Part shown: positions 8,997-18,856 of the stretch, piece by piece
Position numbering within the stretch: the first letter of the stretch is position 1
Layout of the letters: every line of letters starts with the position of its first letter
DNA from: Bacteroidota bacterium
GTDB lineage: Bacteria; Bacteroidota; Rhodothermia; Rhodothermales; UBA10348
Reading direction: 5' to 3'
Assembly: GCA_022567305.1 (NCBI GenBank)
Contig: JADFHF010000006.1
Location: 62,001-126,000 of the forward strand
DNA length: 64,000 nucleotides
Made by a program: the position numbers and the translations under genes
The notes under the pieces: generated by a model
What the model was told of the DNA's origin: nothing
Databases searched by the model: none
Seen by the model: only the letters and a program-made list of their open reading frames with translations

Positions 8997-9980
8997 ATGG
9001 AATTCGCTCAACCTCAATGGCTCATCCTGCTTGTGCTGGTTCCCCTGTTGGGAGTTCGCTCATGGTGGATGGCTCGACGTTCGTCGGGACTTCGTTATAG
9101 CGCCGTTACAACCATTCAGAAAGGTCCCAGAACCGTTCGAAATCGGATTCGGGCCCTACCGGCAGTGTTACGAATGGCGGGCCTCACGCTCGCGGTCCTG
9201 GCGATGGCGCGACCCCAAGATCAGGATGTCGTACAAGAGCGATTTGCAGAAGGGGTTGATATCGTCATGGTTTTGGATACGTCCACATCGATGCGCGCCG
9301 AGGACTTCAGACCCAATCGGTTTGAAGCGGCCCGAGCGGTAGGTGCAGAATTTATCCGTGAACGCACGTCAGACCGCGTTGGACTTGTCGTCTTTGCAGC
9401 GAAGGCTTACACTCAGGCGCCTTTGACACTTGACTACGACTTCCTTCTTGAAATGCTTGAAGAAGTAGAAGTCGGGGTTATTGAAGATGGAACGGCGATC
9501 GGGACAGCGCTCGCCATGGCTGTCAATCGTCTGAAGGACACAGCGGCAGAGAGCAAGGTGATCATCCTCCTGACGGACGGACAAAATAATCGCGGCGAAC
9601 TGAGTCCTGAAACAGCGGCAGAGATTGCTCGCACGCTGAATGTCAGAATCTATGCCATTGGTGTCGGCGCCCACGGGGAGGCTCCTTTTGTTGTCGACCA
9701 TCCGTTCGCAGGTCGACAGCGCCGCATGGTTCCGGTCGAAATCGATGAAGAAATGCTCATCTCCGTCGCACGCATGACCGGAGGTAAGTACTTCAGGGCC
9801 ACCAACAATCAAGCCTTGCGAGAAATTTATGATGAAATAGGAGAACTCGAGAAAACGAAAATCGAGGAACGAATTTATACCAATTACGAAGAGAAGTATG
9901 CAGGATTTCTGTTCCCGGGAGTCGGGCTGATTCTTCTCGATATTCTATTGTCGACCACGTTCCTCAGGAGATTTCCTTAA
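8997..9980 (+). CDS. batA: BatA-like von Willebrand factor A membrane protein
   Basis: Inner-membrane VWA protein of the aerotolerance operon. N-terminal hydrophobic segment (LILLVLVPLLGVRSWW), a second near residues 55-70, then a VWA domain with the metal-ion site DTSTSMRAEDF (DxSxS), the Thr of TAIGTAL and the Asp of LLTDGQNN. A final hydrophobic helix lies at the C-terminus (FLFPGVGLILLDILL). Length 327 matches BatA. Followed by batB after 17 bases. The VWA metal site is complete, so ligand or partner binding is expected; the partner is unknown. Confidence 0.88.
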   Translation: MEFAQPQWLILLVLVPLLGVRSWWMARRSSGLRYSAVTTIQKGPRTVRNRIRALPAVLRMAGLTLAVLAMARPQDQDVVQERFAEGVDIVMVLDTSTSMRAEDFRPNRFEAARAVGAEFIRERTSDRVGLVVFAAKAYTQAPLTLDYDFLLEMLEEVEVGVIEDGTAIGTALAMAVNRLKDTAAESKVIILLTDGQNNRGELSPETAAEIARTLNVRIYAIGVGAHGEAPFVVDHPFAGRQRRMVPVEIDEEMLISVARMTGGKYFRATNNQALREIYDEIGELEKTKIEERIYTNYEEKYAGFLFPGVGLILLDILLSTTFLRRFP

Positions 9981-9997
9981 CGCTACCCTATTTGTAT

Positions 9998-11077
9998 ATG
10001 GATTGGCTTTATCCAGAAAATTATTGGATCGTTGTGGCAACGCCCGTAGCGGTCGTTCTTTTCGTCTACGCAGCATTCAAGCGAAGGGGACTCGCCGACG
10101 TCTTTGGTGAACGTGAGCTCGTGGCAAAGCTTACCTCGTCAATTAGCCGCCGTCGCCGTCACTGGAAAGCAGCTATTACAGCCCTCGGGGTGATGTTTCT
10201 GGCGATTGCATTGATCGGCCCACGTTTCGGGACGCGTCTTACTGAGGTCAAGCGTGAGGGAATAGACCTGGTTATTGCACTGGATGTGTCCGCTTCCATG
10301 ATGGCCGAAGACGTGTCGCCCAATCGATTGGAACGCGCTCGAAACGAAATCAAAAAGCTGCTCGGAGATCTCAGAGGTGATCGGGTCGGGTTGGTTACGT
10401 TTGCAGGCGATGCGTTCATTCAGTGTCCCCTCACCACCGATTACGCCGCTGTTCGACTCTTTTTGGATGTTGCCGACCCTTCTCTAATCCCCACCCCGGG
10501 AACCGATTTTGGCGCTGCCCTGGCCATGGCGATGAAAGCGTTTAAGGCGCCGGCTGCCGATCCGGACGGGGAAGCCAGGACTCGGGCCATACTTTTCGTT
10601 TCTGACGGCGAAAATCATGTAGCCGAACTCGAAACGATTCTCCAGGATGCCCGCGACGAAGGAATTATCGTGTTCTCCGCGGGCGTGGGGGAAACGGAGG
10701 GCGTTCCCATACCGGTTTATGCCAATGGGCGCCGAGTCGATTATAAACGGGACCGTTCGGGTCATGTCGTAACTACAAAATTGGAAGAAAATGCCCTCCA
10801 GGATCTCGCGCGGGATGGTTCCTATTTCAGAATTGCCCGAACATCCAGCTCGCTGAGTAAAATAACAGCTGCTCTCGATCGTTTAGATAAAACGACGTTT
10901 GGACAAGACGAATTTGAGGAATATGACGAAAAGTACCAGTGGCCTCTATTTCTCGGCCTTCTGCTTCTTTTCGCCGAACGGACGATATCGGATCGGCGAT
11001 CGTCGACCGGGGGTTATCCGGCCATGATGTACGGGGATCTGAAGGAAGAGGACAACGTTGACGATTTTTCCGACTGA
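9998..11077 (+). CDS. batB: BatB-like von Willebrand factor A membrane protein
   Basis: Paralogue of the preceding gene with the same architecture: two N-terminal membrane segments, VWA domain with metal site DVSASMMAEDV, Asp of FVSDGENH, and a C-terminal hydrophobic segment (WPLFLGLLLLF). ATG 9998 chosen; a TTG two codons upstream is possible. The C-terminal ~30 residues after the last helix are acidic. In studied species BatA and BatB associate in complexes (family knowledge). The next gene, batC, starts about 45 bases downstream. Confidence 0.88.
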   Translation: MDWLYPENYWIVVATPVAVVLFVYAAFKRRGLADVFGERELVAKLTSSISRRRRHWKAAITALGVMFLAIALIGPRFGTRLTEVKREGIDLVIALDVSASMMAEDVSPNRLERARNEIKKLLGDLRGDRVGLVTFAGDAFIQCPLTTDYAAVRLFLDVADPSLIPTPGTDFGAALAMAMKAFKAPAADPDGEARTRAILFVSDGENHVAELETILQDARDEGIIVFSAGVGETEGVPIPVYANGRRVDYKRDRSGHVVTTKLEENALQDLARDGSYFRIARTSSSLSKITAALDRLDKTTFGQDEFEEYDEKYQWPLFLGLLLLFAERTISDRRSSTGGYPAMMYGDLKEEDNVDDFSD

Positions 11078-11121
11078 TCAAAAAGACGGGATAAAGTATC
11101 ATCCAAATTCAATCCATTTAA

Positions 11122-11853
11122 GTGAGGATATTTCTTCTTATAGTAGCCTTGACGCTTCTCGGACCTGGCGATGCCAAGAAAAAGGGCCGACGTGGGAATG
11201 CCTTGTATGAAGAGCAGGAGTTTACCCAGGCTGCATCGCTGTTTCGACAAGGGGTTCTGGACGTCCAGGAGAACGGCCCCGGTACAGTCCACTCGGGCCT
11301 GCTTAACAATCTCGGTGCTTCGCTCTATAAGCAAGGAGATTACGAGCAGGCTGCCTCGGCGTTTGCCAGTGCCTCTCGAATGTCCAAGAACTTTGACGGC
11401 ACCGTTCGCGCCAATTACAATGCAGGAAACGCAGCCGCGATGCAGCAACAGTTGGAGCCGGCCCTGGAATTCTACAAAAGCGCCTTGCTTGCCGACCCGA
11501 ATAACGAGAACGCTAAATTCAACTATGAGTTTGTCAAGCGTCAGCTTGAAGAACAGCAGCAGCAACAGGACAAGGATCAGGATTCAGATCAAAAACAGGA
11601 TCAGAATCAACCACCAAACGATCAGCTGGACGACCAAGATCAGGAGCCGGATCAACAGCAGAATCCGGAACAGGACCGACAACAAGAACCGCAGCAGGAT
11701 CCATCGGATTCCAGGGAACAGCAAAACCCGAACGAGCTGAGCCCGGAAGAGGCGCAGCGCATCCTACAGGCTCTTGAGAATGAAGAGAAGCAACTCCTTC
11801 GCCAAATCCAGAAGATGAAATCTCGTCCCCGGCGCGTAGAAAAGGACTGGTAG
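11122..11853 (+). CDS. batC: BatC-like TPR protein with Gln/Asp-rich tail
   Basis: Exported TPR protein of the Bat operon. A GTG start at 11122 gives a signal peptide (RIFLLIVALTLL). TPR-like helices follow at residues ~25-140 (LYEEQEFTQAASLFRQG, YNAGNAAAMQQQLEPALEFY). A strongly Gln/Asp/Glu-rich low-complexity stretch runs from ~142 to ~205. The last 30 residues contain SPEEAQRILQALENEE, a short helix found at the C-terminus of many BatC proteins, and end in a basic tail. The low-complexity part is rich in CAG/CAA/GAT codons and may vary in length between strains. Role presumed: protein-protein scaffold in the periplasm. Confidence 0.82.
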   Translation: MRIFLLIVALTLLGPGDAKKKGRRGNALYEEQEFTQAASLFRQGVLDVQENGPGTVHSGLLNNLGASLYKQGDYEQAASAFASASRMSKNFDGTVRANYNAGNAAAMQQQLEPALEFYKSALLADPNNENAKFNYEFVKRQLEEQQQQQDKDQDSDQKQDQNQPPNDQLDDQDQEPDQQQNPEQDRQQEPQQDPSDSREQQNPNELSPEEAQRILQALENEEKQLLRQIQKMKSRPRRVEKDW

Positions 11854-11890
11854 TATCTGCACGGAATAACCTCCGGGCACATGACATGTG

Positions 11891-13753
11891 ATGAGGAAGC
11901 TTTTTATCATACTTCTCCTGTTGCTTATTCCCGCGGTGCTTCTCGCACAGGGAATCACGGTCGTGGCACATGTCGACCAGACCACGATCGGAACGGAGGA
12001 GACGGTCACGCTTACCATCGAAATTGGGGGAGCACCCGCAAATGTCATTCAGACACCTTCCCCACCCGACGTGAGCGGTCTTTCCCTTTTGCAAGCGACC
12101 CCGAGCACTCAAAGTAGCGTCTCTATTGTTAACGGTGTGATGGCACAGAGCTATAGTTTTCGCTGGGCGTATCGCCCGCTCGGTGAAGGCTCAGCCCGGT
12201 TTAACTCCGCGTTGGTTACCGTTGGTGAAACCGTTTATAAGACCGAATCGATCGATATCACGGTCGTTCCTCAGTCGCAGCGGCCGGTGCGTATGCCTCG
12301 GCGTTCGACGCGGCGCCTGGATCCATTTTCGTCGCTATTTCGATCCCCGTTTGACTCGGCGGAACTGGTTGACGAACCTGCGCCTGACCCAACTGATCTC
12401 TTTATAAGAGCCATCCCCAGTGACCGCAGTGTGGTTCAAAACGAACAGGTTACCATCGAGTACCAGCTTTTCTTCCGGGAAGGGGTCCAATTGAGGCAGA
12501 GTCGACTGACGGATTCCTGGGATGCTGAGGGATTGTGGCGAGAAGAATTGGATGTTGAAACGAGACCGATACCGCAAATCGTCATCGAAAATGGCAAGCG
12601 GTATAACAAGATCGTTTTAAAGCGGGCGGCCGTTTTTCCTACACGTACGGGAACGCTTGTGGTCGACTCGCTGAGAATCGAGAGTGAAGCCCTCTTTCCC
12701 GTGCGCTCGTCGAACCCGTTTCAGTTGTTTTCACTTCGAAGCACCTACAAACCGGTGAAATTAGCGTCACCAGAAGTCACGATTGATTCAACGCCTCTAC
12801 CCGCTGGTGCCCCAGACTCGTTCATTGGTGCGGTCGGTTCGTATCGACTCAGCACGCAGATTGATCGCACGGTTCTGGACGTGGGTGGATCAATACAATT
12901 TATCATTACGATTTCTGGAACGGGAAACCTTGCCACACTCGAAGCCCCATCGTTTTCCCCTCCGGCGGCATTCGAATTATACGAGCCGCAGGTCAGTACC
13001 CATCTAGATCGTTCGGGTGCTCGTCTGGCCGGTTCGAAATCGTTTACGTACATCATGGTACCTAGGGCCAATGGGACATTTGAACTTCCCGGCGTTGAAT
13101 TTACACACTACAATCCTGCAGCGGGTGATTATCAAACCGAGCGTAGTAATCCGATAGAGATCCTTGTTACGGGGGCCGCCACAACTCCTCTGGCTGCGAC
13201 AGCAACGAGGAACGGTCTTCCGGTTGATGATGTAGCGCCACCGATCGAAGATGCGGGACACTGGGTGCATCTTTCGCCAACATCCTTGCACCATTCGTCA
13301 TGGGTCTATGCCGCGCTCCTGCTCCCCTTACTGATATTGGGCGTCACGTTTGTCTATCAGCGCCATCAGGACCGTCTAGTGGCTGACGTCGGGTACGCTC
13401 GAAAACGTAGAGCCAATCCGCTTGCTAAAAAACATCTCAAACAGGCAAAATTCCTCCTCGGCTCCGGAACAAAAGTAGAATTTTTTGGCGAAGTTGAACG
13501 GGCGGTCCTGGGCTTCCTCGGAAACCGATTGAATATCTCGGAGCGGGGACTTACGAGGGCTCAGTTACTTGGACAATTGGCGCGAGCGGGAATCGATGAG
13601 GCTTTACGGCAGAGGATTCAGACCCTGTTGGAGCTTTGTGATCGTGGCCGATTCGTTCCGGGCACAATCGAAATGAATGATCTTGAGAAGGCATTTGAAG
13701 GAGCTGCCTCGATCATTGTCGAAGCCGATTCGGCGCTTGGAAAATCACTATGA
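11891..13753 (+). CDS. batD: BatD oxygen-tolerance family protein
   Basis: Large periplasmic protein anchored by a C-terminal helix. Signal peptide at the N-terminus (hydrophobic core FIILLLLLIPAVLLAQ), then beta-rich immunoglobulin-like repeats (starting TVVAHVDQTTIGTEETV, and a later copy around residue 300). One membrane helix lies near residue 475 (WVYAALLLPLLILGVTFVY), followed by a cytoplasmic helical domain of ~130 residues. ATG 11891 is preferred over an adjacent GTG at 11888. Length ~620 is normal for BatD. The stop overlaps the batE start (ATGA), so the two are translationally coupled. Confidence 0.87.
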   Translation: MRKLFIILLLLLIPAVLLAQGITVVAHVDQTTIGTEETVTLTIEIGGAPANVIQTPSPPDVSGLSLLQATPSTQSSVSIVNGVMAQSYSFRWAYRPLGEGSARFNSALVTVGETVYKTESIDITVVPQSQRPVRMPRRSTRRLDPFSSLFRSPFDSAELVDEPAPDPTDLFIRAIPSDRSVVQNEQVTIEYQLFFREGVQLRQSRLTDSWDAEGLWREELDVETRPIPQIVIENGKRYNKIVLKRAAVFPTRTGTLVVDSLRIESEALFPVRSSNPFQLFSLRSTYKPVKLASPEVTIDSTPLPAGAPDSFIGAVGSYRLSTQIDRTVLDVGGSIQFIITISGTGNLATLEAPSFSPPAAFELYEPQVSTHLDRSGARLAGSKSFTYIMVPRANGTFELPGVEFTHYNPAAGDYQTERSNPIEILVTGAATTPLAATATRNGLPVDDVAPPIEDAGHWVHLSPTSLHHSSWVYAALLLPLLILGVTFVYQRHQDRLVADVGYARKRRANPLAKKHLKQAKFLLGSGTKVEFFGEVERAVLGFLGNRLNISERGLTRAQLLGQLARAGIDEALRQRIQTLLELCDRGRFVPGTIEMNDLEKAFEGAASIIVEADSALGKSL

Positions 13754-14544
13754 CTCAAGCTCTTCTCCATACCGCCACAGCTCGTTCCAGAAGGGTTCTG
13801 GTTGTTCTTCTCTTCTGTTTGACCTCCAGTGCATCGAGCCTCGCACAGAATGTAGAACCCACTCGAGCTTTTGACGAAGGCACTCGATTCTTGAATTCTG
13901 GCGACTTTCGAAGCGCCATTGCCTCCTTCGAATATGCCGAATCATTAGGACGCGGTAGCAGCGCGCTGTTCCACAATCGAGCGATCGCTCATTTCAGGTT
14001 GGATGAGATCGGGCATTCGATTCGATTCCTGGAAAGAGCTGCTTTGATCTCGAAGGACGACCCCAGGGTCATGCACAGCCTGGACATCGTCTCGACAAGA
14101 GTCGTCGATACTTACTCTGAATTACCGATTCCGATCTGGACGCGGTTCCAGAGAGTTGTTCTGAATATTGCCTCCGAAAGGGTCCTCATGGTCACCGGAA
14201 TTGGATTTTATTTGATCCTCTGCCTGATGCTGTTCATGAACATTCTGGGTTACTGGAGCGGCGCCTGGCGCCGCCCAATTCGAGCGGTGAGCGGCCTGGT
14301 ATCAGTGATACTCATTTCGATGGCGCTGACCTCGTCCATTTGGCCGGCCTACTCAAAAGAAGCCGTTGTCATTGTTGGCGAAGCAGATTTACACAACCAA
14401 CCGGATTCGGACGCCAACGTCTCGGAGTATATTCACGAAGGACTCGTCGTGGGGATCGTTTCGGAAGGAGATACGTGGGCCCTTGTGCAACTTCCAAACG
14501 GAGCGCGAGGGTGGATATTGACTCAGCAACTGGGCGCAATCTAG
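13750..14544 (+). CDS. batE: BatE-like TPR and SH3-domain membrane protein
   Basis: Last Bat gene. A signal peptide (residues 1-33, ending SSLAQ) is followed by TPR helices (residues ~40-110), two membrane segments (FYLILCLMLFMNILGYW and VSVILISMALTSSIW) and a C-terminal bacterial SH3-like domain of ~65 residues (landmarks ADLHNQPDSDA, EGDTWALVQL, RGWILTQQL). SH3b domains often bind peptidoglycan, so the Bat complex may contact the wall (inference). Starts within the batD stop (ATGA overlap). No clear terminator follows before tdk. Confidence 0.82.
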   Translation: MTQALLHTATARSRRVLVVLLFCLTSSASSLAQNVEPTRAFDEGTRFLNSGDFRSAIASFEYAESLGRGSSALFHNRAIAHFRLDEIGHSIRFLERAALISKDDPRVMHSLDIVSTRVVDTYSELPIPIWTRFQRVVLNIASERVLMVTGIGFYLILCLMLFMNILGYWSGAWRRPIRAVSGLVSVILISMALTSSIWPAYSKEAVVIVGEADLHNQPDSDANVSEYIHEGLVVGIVSEGDTWALVQLPNGARGWILTQQLGAI

Positions 14545-14657
14545 AATTTTTTTCATGTATCTTTGAACACTGTTTGGAGGTCACGAACGGGTCGATTTGT
14601 TGATCCCCGTGGCTCGAACAACACAATTCCCGTTCTCCATAGAGATCCCCAGGAATC

Positions 14658-15299
14658 ATGGAACCGCACGTTTTACGGAGTATGCGCACATCCGGTTGGA
14701 TTGAGATCGTCTGCGGATCCATGTTCAGTGGAAAAACGGAAGAACTCATTCGCCGTTTGAAACGGGCTAAAATTGCCCGCCAATCGGTCGAAATCTTCAA
14801 GCCCGGGGTCGACACCCGGTTTAGCGACGACGAAGTCGTTTCTCACGATGCGAATGTCATTCAATCCACGAGTGTCAGCTCTGCGTCTCAGATCATATTA
14901 CTCGCCTCGAATGCTGATGTCGTTGGAATCGACGAGGGCCAGTTTTTCGACAATGACCTCGTCGATGTCTGTCGAGAACTTGCAACACTCGGCAAGCGCG
15001 TGATCGTCGCGGGCCTGGATCAGGACTACCTGGGTCGTCCGTTCGAGCCTATCCCACAGCTCATGGCCGTCGCAGAATTCGTGACGAAGCTCCACGCAAT
15101 ATGCATGGTGTGCGGTGCGCCCGCCAATCATTCTCAGCGCCTTACCGCAGGCGATCAACGGGTCATTCTTGGTGCTACCGAGACGTACGAACCCCGCTGC
15201 CGTGATTGTTTCGACCCGTCTGATTCACACGACCTGCCGAAGCTCGAATCAGACGGGAGCACGACGGAGTCGATAAATCAGCTCATCGACTCCAAATAG
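14658..15299 (+). CDS. tdk: Thymidine kinase
   Basis: Salvage enzyme phosphorylating thymidine with ATP. P-loop [11 protein letters not shown] near the N-terminus, the catalytic/Mg segment [11 protein letters not shown] with the base Glu, the lasso region, and zinc-binding CMVCG plus CRDCF. Length 213 is slightly longer than the usual ~190-200 because of an N-terminal extension; ATG 14682 (MRTSGWIE) is an alternative start. The 3' end overlaps the convergent DUF445 gene by 51 bases. Confidence 0.94.
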   Translation: MEPHVLRSMRTSGWIEIVCGSMFSGKTEELIRRLKRAKIARQSVEIFKPGVDTRFSDDEVVSHDANVIQSTSVSSASQIILLASNADVVGIDEGQFFDNDLVDVCRELATLGKRVIVAGLDQDYLGRPFEPIPQLMAVAEFVTKLHAICMVCGAPANHSQRLTAGDQRVILGATETYEPRCRDCFDPSDSHDLPKLESDGSTTESINQLIDSK

Positions 15300-16454
15300 G
15301 ACCGTTCCAGTGGCAGTAAAAAGGATCAAGGCCGGAATGGGTTGCCAGATGACAAGGCCACCGACCATTCCGAGTATCCCACCCAGGTACTTGATGTAGT
15401 TGAGCTGTTCGTTCGTCGAACGCTTCAGGAGATCCTCGAGTCTGCTCTCGTCGTACTGAATCATGTTGCTCATTATCATATCGTAAACGTCCAGATTTTC
15501 GACGAACGCGAGTACGATTCGAGTTGCCCAATCCTCAATCTCTTCTGACCGAGCCTCAATTTTCGCGGGAATCAGGTCCAGCAGTTGATCCATCTCATCA
15601 AGTACGAAATCCAGCTGACCGGGTATGGAGTAAATCGCCTTGTCAATTCGGTTTTTGAAATCATCCTCGCTAACAAAGCGATAGGCTTTCAACGCCAGCC
15701 CTCCCACTCCCTCGCCTACATACGTTTCAATTTTTTCAATAATGTACTCGACGATTCGGCTCCGGACTTCGTCGGACGTCAGAACCTTCTGCACGTAATC
15801 GGCTGTGAGCACTTTGAGTTCGGCCCTAAATTCCTCGTCCTCCAGAATGCCTCGGGTTACCGAAAGAGCCATCTCCCGGTACTTCGGAATAATTTCGTTC
15901 TCCTCAATTTTCTTCTTAATGATTTCCTCGTTGATGAGGTCTTCGGAGACCGCCTTCGCCAGTCGATAGATGACTCGTTCTCGCTGTGCAGGAATGAGGC
16001 CCTGGCCAAAGATTGGGCGCGCCACTCTGGGGTTGAACAGCATGGTTATGGCCACCCAGTTGGTCAGAAACCCAATCAACCCGCTGACCGCGACTATTCG
16101 AAGAAGACCTTCAAGTATATAGCTCGTTCCGAAGACGGTAAGCACGACTCCGGTAAAATCCCACACGAATGAAAATGCAAACAGGAGCGCGAGAGAAAAG
16201 GGAATCAATCGCAGAAGAGGAAGAAGCGCCGCATGGGTCCCTTTCAAGCTCGGGGCTTCGAAATCGTCGGTTGCCTTCTTCTCTGTCCGAGGACTATGGC
16301 GATGGATATATTTAGCCAGGAGCGCTCGAAGGTCCCGCACCCGTGCACGCGTTATCTGACGCGCTTCCGGAATCGTAGTCACGGGATTCTCGATGGCCGC
16401 TCCATCAGTGACAGATTCGTCTGCCAAATTATCATATGCTGGTTCGTCAACCAT
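15249..16454 (-). CDS. DUF445 family membrane protein
   Basis: Membrane protein of unknown function. An acidic N-terminal region of ~80 residues precedes two hydrophobic segments (residues ~95-150, [18 protein letters not shown] and [15 protein letters not shown]). The family hallmark of hydrophobic turn plus [11 protein letters not shown] and [11 protein letters not shown] is present. A long charged helical region is followed by a final hydrophobic hairpin ([15 protein letters not shown]) and the usual C-terminus DELIYRLRR. It ends by reading 51 bases into the tdk coding sequence on the opposite strand; both ends look genuine. No function is claimed. Confidence 0.85.
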   Translation of the reverse strand: MVDEPAYDNLADESVTDGAAIENPVTTIPEARQITRARVRDLRALLAKYIHRHSPRTEKKATDDFEAPSLKGTHAALLPLLRLIPFSLALLFAFSFVWDFTGVVLTVFGTSYILEGLLRIVAVSGLIGFLTNWVAITMLFNPRVARPIFGQGLIPAQRERVIYRLAKAVSEDLINEEIIKKKIEENEIIPKYREMALSVTRGILEDEEFRAELKVLTADYVQKVLTSDEVRSRIVEYIIEKIETYVGEGVGGLALKAYRFVSEDDFKNRIDKAIYSIPGQLDFVLDEMDQLLDLIPAKIEARSEEIEDWATRIVLAFVENLDVYDMIMSNMIQYDESRLEDLLKRSTNEQLNYIKYLGGILGMVGGLVIWQPIPALILFTATGTVLFGVDELIYRLRRAPV

Positions 16455-16495
16455 ACGATCCGCAATCCCAGGTGCAAAAAGGGTTTTGTTAGCCG

Positions 16496-16519
16496 AAAAT
16501 CAGCCACAGCGCTGATTTT
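16496..16519 (-). terminator. Hairpin downstream of the HD gene
   Basis: A perfect nine-base inverted repeat (aaaatcagc / gctgatttt) with a six-base loop lies just beyond the stop of the HD-domain gene (16525) and before the DUF445 gene. On the minus strand the right arm ends in a T run. It plausibly terminates or attenuates the mlaEFD-HD transcript. Confidence 0.5.
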
Positions 16520-16524
16520 CTGTA

Positions 16525-17088
16525 CTACTCGGACGGAATCAACCCCAATCGGGTTGCATCTACTTGCATAGCAGCAATTACGTGGGCGATGTGAACATCT
16601 AATTCAATTTCAAGCTCTTCGGCGCCTTTTCGGATATCGTCCCGGCTGACGGCAGCTGCGAATGCCTTGTCCTTCAGTTTCTTTGTGACAGACCTGGGTT
16701 TCATCCCCTCCAGGCGCGTTGGACGAACATAGGCCACTGCCGTGATAAAACCCGACAGCTCATCGACGGCGTAAAGCACCTTTGCGAGCTGTGATTCTCT
16801 TGGAACGCCAGAATAATCTGCATGGCCCAAAATGGCTGTTCTCATTTCTTCCGGATATCCGAGTTCTTCAAGTACCTTCACACCGACGAATGGATGATCT
16901 TCTTGGGTAGGATGCCTCTCGTAATCCATGTCGTGCAGAAGACCGGTCATTCTCCACAACTCCTCATCCTCCCCGTAAAAACGGGCATAGAATTTCATTC
17001 CGGCCTCTACGCCAAAGGCATGGCGGATCAGGCTCCCAGATTGGGTCCAGCGATGAAAAAGTTGGAGTGCGTCGTCGTATGAGGGCAT
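16525..17088 (-). CDS. HD-domain metal-dependent hydrolase
   Basis: Predicted phosphohydrolase of the HD superfamily. Metal ligands: N-terminal His (LIRHAFGVE), the HD pair in LLHDMDYERHP, later His in DHPFVG and GHADYSG, and Asp in YAVDELSG. Length 187 and the GLLHDMDYE pattern match the stand-alone HD hydrolases found in many bacteria with unknown substrate. The gene begins eight bases after the mlaD stop, suggesting it is the last gene of that transcript, although no functional tie to lipid transport is known. Confidence 0.82.
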   Translation of the reverse strand: MPSYDDALQLFHRWTQSGSLIRHAFGVEAGMKFYARFYGEDEELWRMTGLLHDMDYERHPTQEDHPFVGVKVLEELGYPEEMRTAILGHADYSGVPRESQLAKVLYAVDELSGFITAVAYVRPTRLEGMKPRSVTKKLKDKAFAAAVSRDDIRKGAEELEIELDVHIAHVIAAMQVDATRLGLIPSE

Positions 17089-17095
17089 GGTTCTG

Positions 17096-18028
17096 TTAGA
17101 ATATTTCGACGAGACGAAATTCCTTCATAAACTTGTCGGGATTGGTGCGAAATTCGATGAGCAGGGCATCGAGACTCGACAGTACAGAATCCAACTTCTG
17201 GTAAACGCCCGGATCGTTCACGAAGAGTCCGAGGGTGCCTTCCCCCTCATTAATTTTGCGCATTACGTCCGAAAGTGACGCCGAGACCATTTCGAAAGAT
17301 TCTAAATTTCGATCCAGTCGAACCAGAGCCTGATTTAGATGGCTCACTACAGCCGACAAAGAGTCTGCACTATCGGAAGAAAATCCAGCCATGTTTCCCG
17401 TGAACGACTCAACGTTTTGTAGAATCTCACTCAGGCGTGTTCGTTCGGAAGACAAAAAATCGTCGAGAACGGCGGCACTTCGTTGAACGGAGACCAGGGT
17501 CTGTCGAATATCAGAGTCAGGTTCACTAAGCAAAGACCCCGCTGTGCCAAGGACTGAATTGAGTGTCTCCAGCGTTGACTCGATTCCATCAAAGAGTGTC
17601 GGTGCTTTCTCGGAGAGACTGCCAAGAATATCTGGAGCTTCGATCCCCTCCACGAGTCCGGCCTCGGGAATTACAGGAGCATCGACAGGCCCCAGCTTTA
17701 CATCCAGTCTCACCACTCCGAGGGCCTCGAAACCGGCAATCTGGGACGTAGATCCTTCTGTGACCGGAATACTTTTATGGACATGGAATTCGACCCGAAC
17801 CCGCTGGGTTTCGGGATTGATGAAGACATCATCCACCGAACCAACACCCACCCCGTTGATTCGAACAAGATTTCCGGAAATCAGTCCACCGGCATCATCA
17901 AATTCGGAAACAAGATGATACGTGCCCCGAAATAGCGGCAGGTCCTGGAAGTATCGAACCCCCAGGATAAAGACCGCGATGGCTACGATGAGCGTAACGC
18001 CCACTTTGAATTCATTGGTGTATCTCAC
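17096..18028 (-). CDS. mlaD: MlaD-like MCE-domain lipid-transport protein
   Basis: Periplasmic substrate-binding component of the Mla/Mce phospholipid transporter. N-terminal membrane anchor (GVTLIVAIAVFILGVRYF), then an MCE domain (residues ~35-120; landmarks FDDAGGLISGNLVRINGVGVG and the final RLDVKL). A long helical C-terminal region of ~190 residues follows, with heptad-like hydrophobics that could form an oligomeric barrel or needle. Follows mlaE and mlaF in the same direction. Longer than E. coli MlaD (~183), closer to the MCE proteins of Chlorobi and Bacteroidota. Confidence 0.88.
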   Translation of the reverse strand: MRYTNEFKVGVTLIVAIAVFILGVRYFQDLPLFRGTYHLVSEFDDAGGLISGNLVRINGVGVGSVDDVFINPETQRVRVEFHVHKSIPVTEGSTSQIAGFEALGVVRLDVKLGPVDAPVIPEAGLVEGIEAPDILGSLSEKAPTLFDGIESTLETLNSVLGTAGSLLSEPDSDIRQTLVSVQRSAAVLDDFLSSERTRLSEILQNVESFTGNMAGFSSDSADSLSAVVSHLNQALVRLDRNLESFEMVSASLSDVMRKINEGEGTLGLFVNDPGVYQKLDSVLSSLDALLIEFRTNPDKFMKEFRLVEIF

Positions 18029-18091
18029 GTGTTTTCAGTTTTTGGCAGAGGCTATGCGTACTGTTGCAAGTTGGTAAAATACGTTTTCGAT

Positions 18092-18844
18092 CTATTCTTC
18101 TTTTGGATTGCCGATCTGATATTCATTCGCTTTCACGAAATCGTTCAGTATCTGGTCATCGCTCGAATGTAATTCCTGAATCGACCCCACCCAGTGCATA
18201 CGGCCCATGTAAATAAGTGCAGCCCTGTCCGCAATAGAAAGAACGGAATGCATATCGTGGGTAATTACAATGCTAGTTACGTTTAACTGGTCCGTCAAGC
18301 CCTTGATCAGCTCGTCGATCGTATTCGACGTCTCCGGGTCAAGACCACTGGTCGGTTCATCGTAGAGGATGTATCGTGGCTTCAGGGCGACCGCACGCGC
18401 CAGGGCAACACGCTTTTTCATTCCACCGGAAAGCTCGGCAGGCATTTTGGATCCTACATCGACCAGATCCACCATTTCCAGACAGATATGGACCTCCTTT
18501 ATTATCTCTCGCTCGTCCATCGACGTGAATGTGCGCAGTGGAAAGGCGACATTTTCAAAAGCGCTAAGAGAATCAAACAATGCTCCACCCTGAAACAATA
18601 CTCCGAATTGTCTTCTGACTCGTCTCAATTCCGTATACGATATTCGATTGATATCCGTGCCGTCTACCGTGACGCGGCCGCTTTCAGGCTGCATCAATCC
18701 GATAATATGTTTCATCAGGACGGTTTTTCCCGACCCCGAACGTCCAATGATCGCTAGCGTTTCCCCCTCGAAAATCTCAAGAGAGACATCGACAAGAACG
18801 TGCTTGTCTCCAAAATGCTTGTTAATTGATTCTATCGTAATCAT
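18092..18844 (-). CDS. mlaF: MlaF-like ABC transporter ATP-binding protein
   Basis: ATPase driving the MCE lipid transporter. Walker A GRSGSGKT near residue 35, Q-loop FGVLFQGGALFD (the GGALFD form typical of MlaF), signature LSGGMKKRVALARA, Walker B RYILYDEPTSGLD, and the switch His in VITHDM. Length 250. Lies between mlaE (upstream, 12 bases) and mlaD (downstream, 63 bases). The signature GGMKKR, instead of the common GGQ, is characteristic of the family. Confidence 0.93.
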   Translation of the reverse strand: MITIESINKHFGDKHVLVDVSLEIFEGETLAIIGRSGSGKTVLMKHIIGLMQPESGRVTVDGTDINRISYTELRRVRRQFGVLFQGGALFDSLSAFENVAFPLRTFTSMDEREIIKEVHICLEMVDLVDVGSKMPAELSGGMKKRVALARAVALKPRYILYDEPTSGLDPETSNTIDELIKGLTDQLNVTSIVITHDMHSVLSIADRAALIYMGRMHWVGSIQELHSSDDQILNDFVKANEYQIGNPKEE

Positions 18845-18856
18845 CGGGGCCGGACA

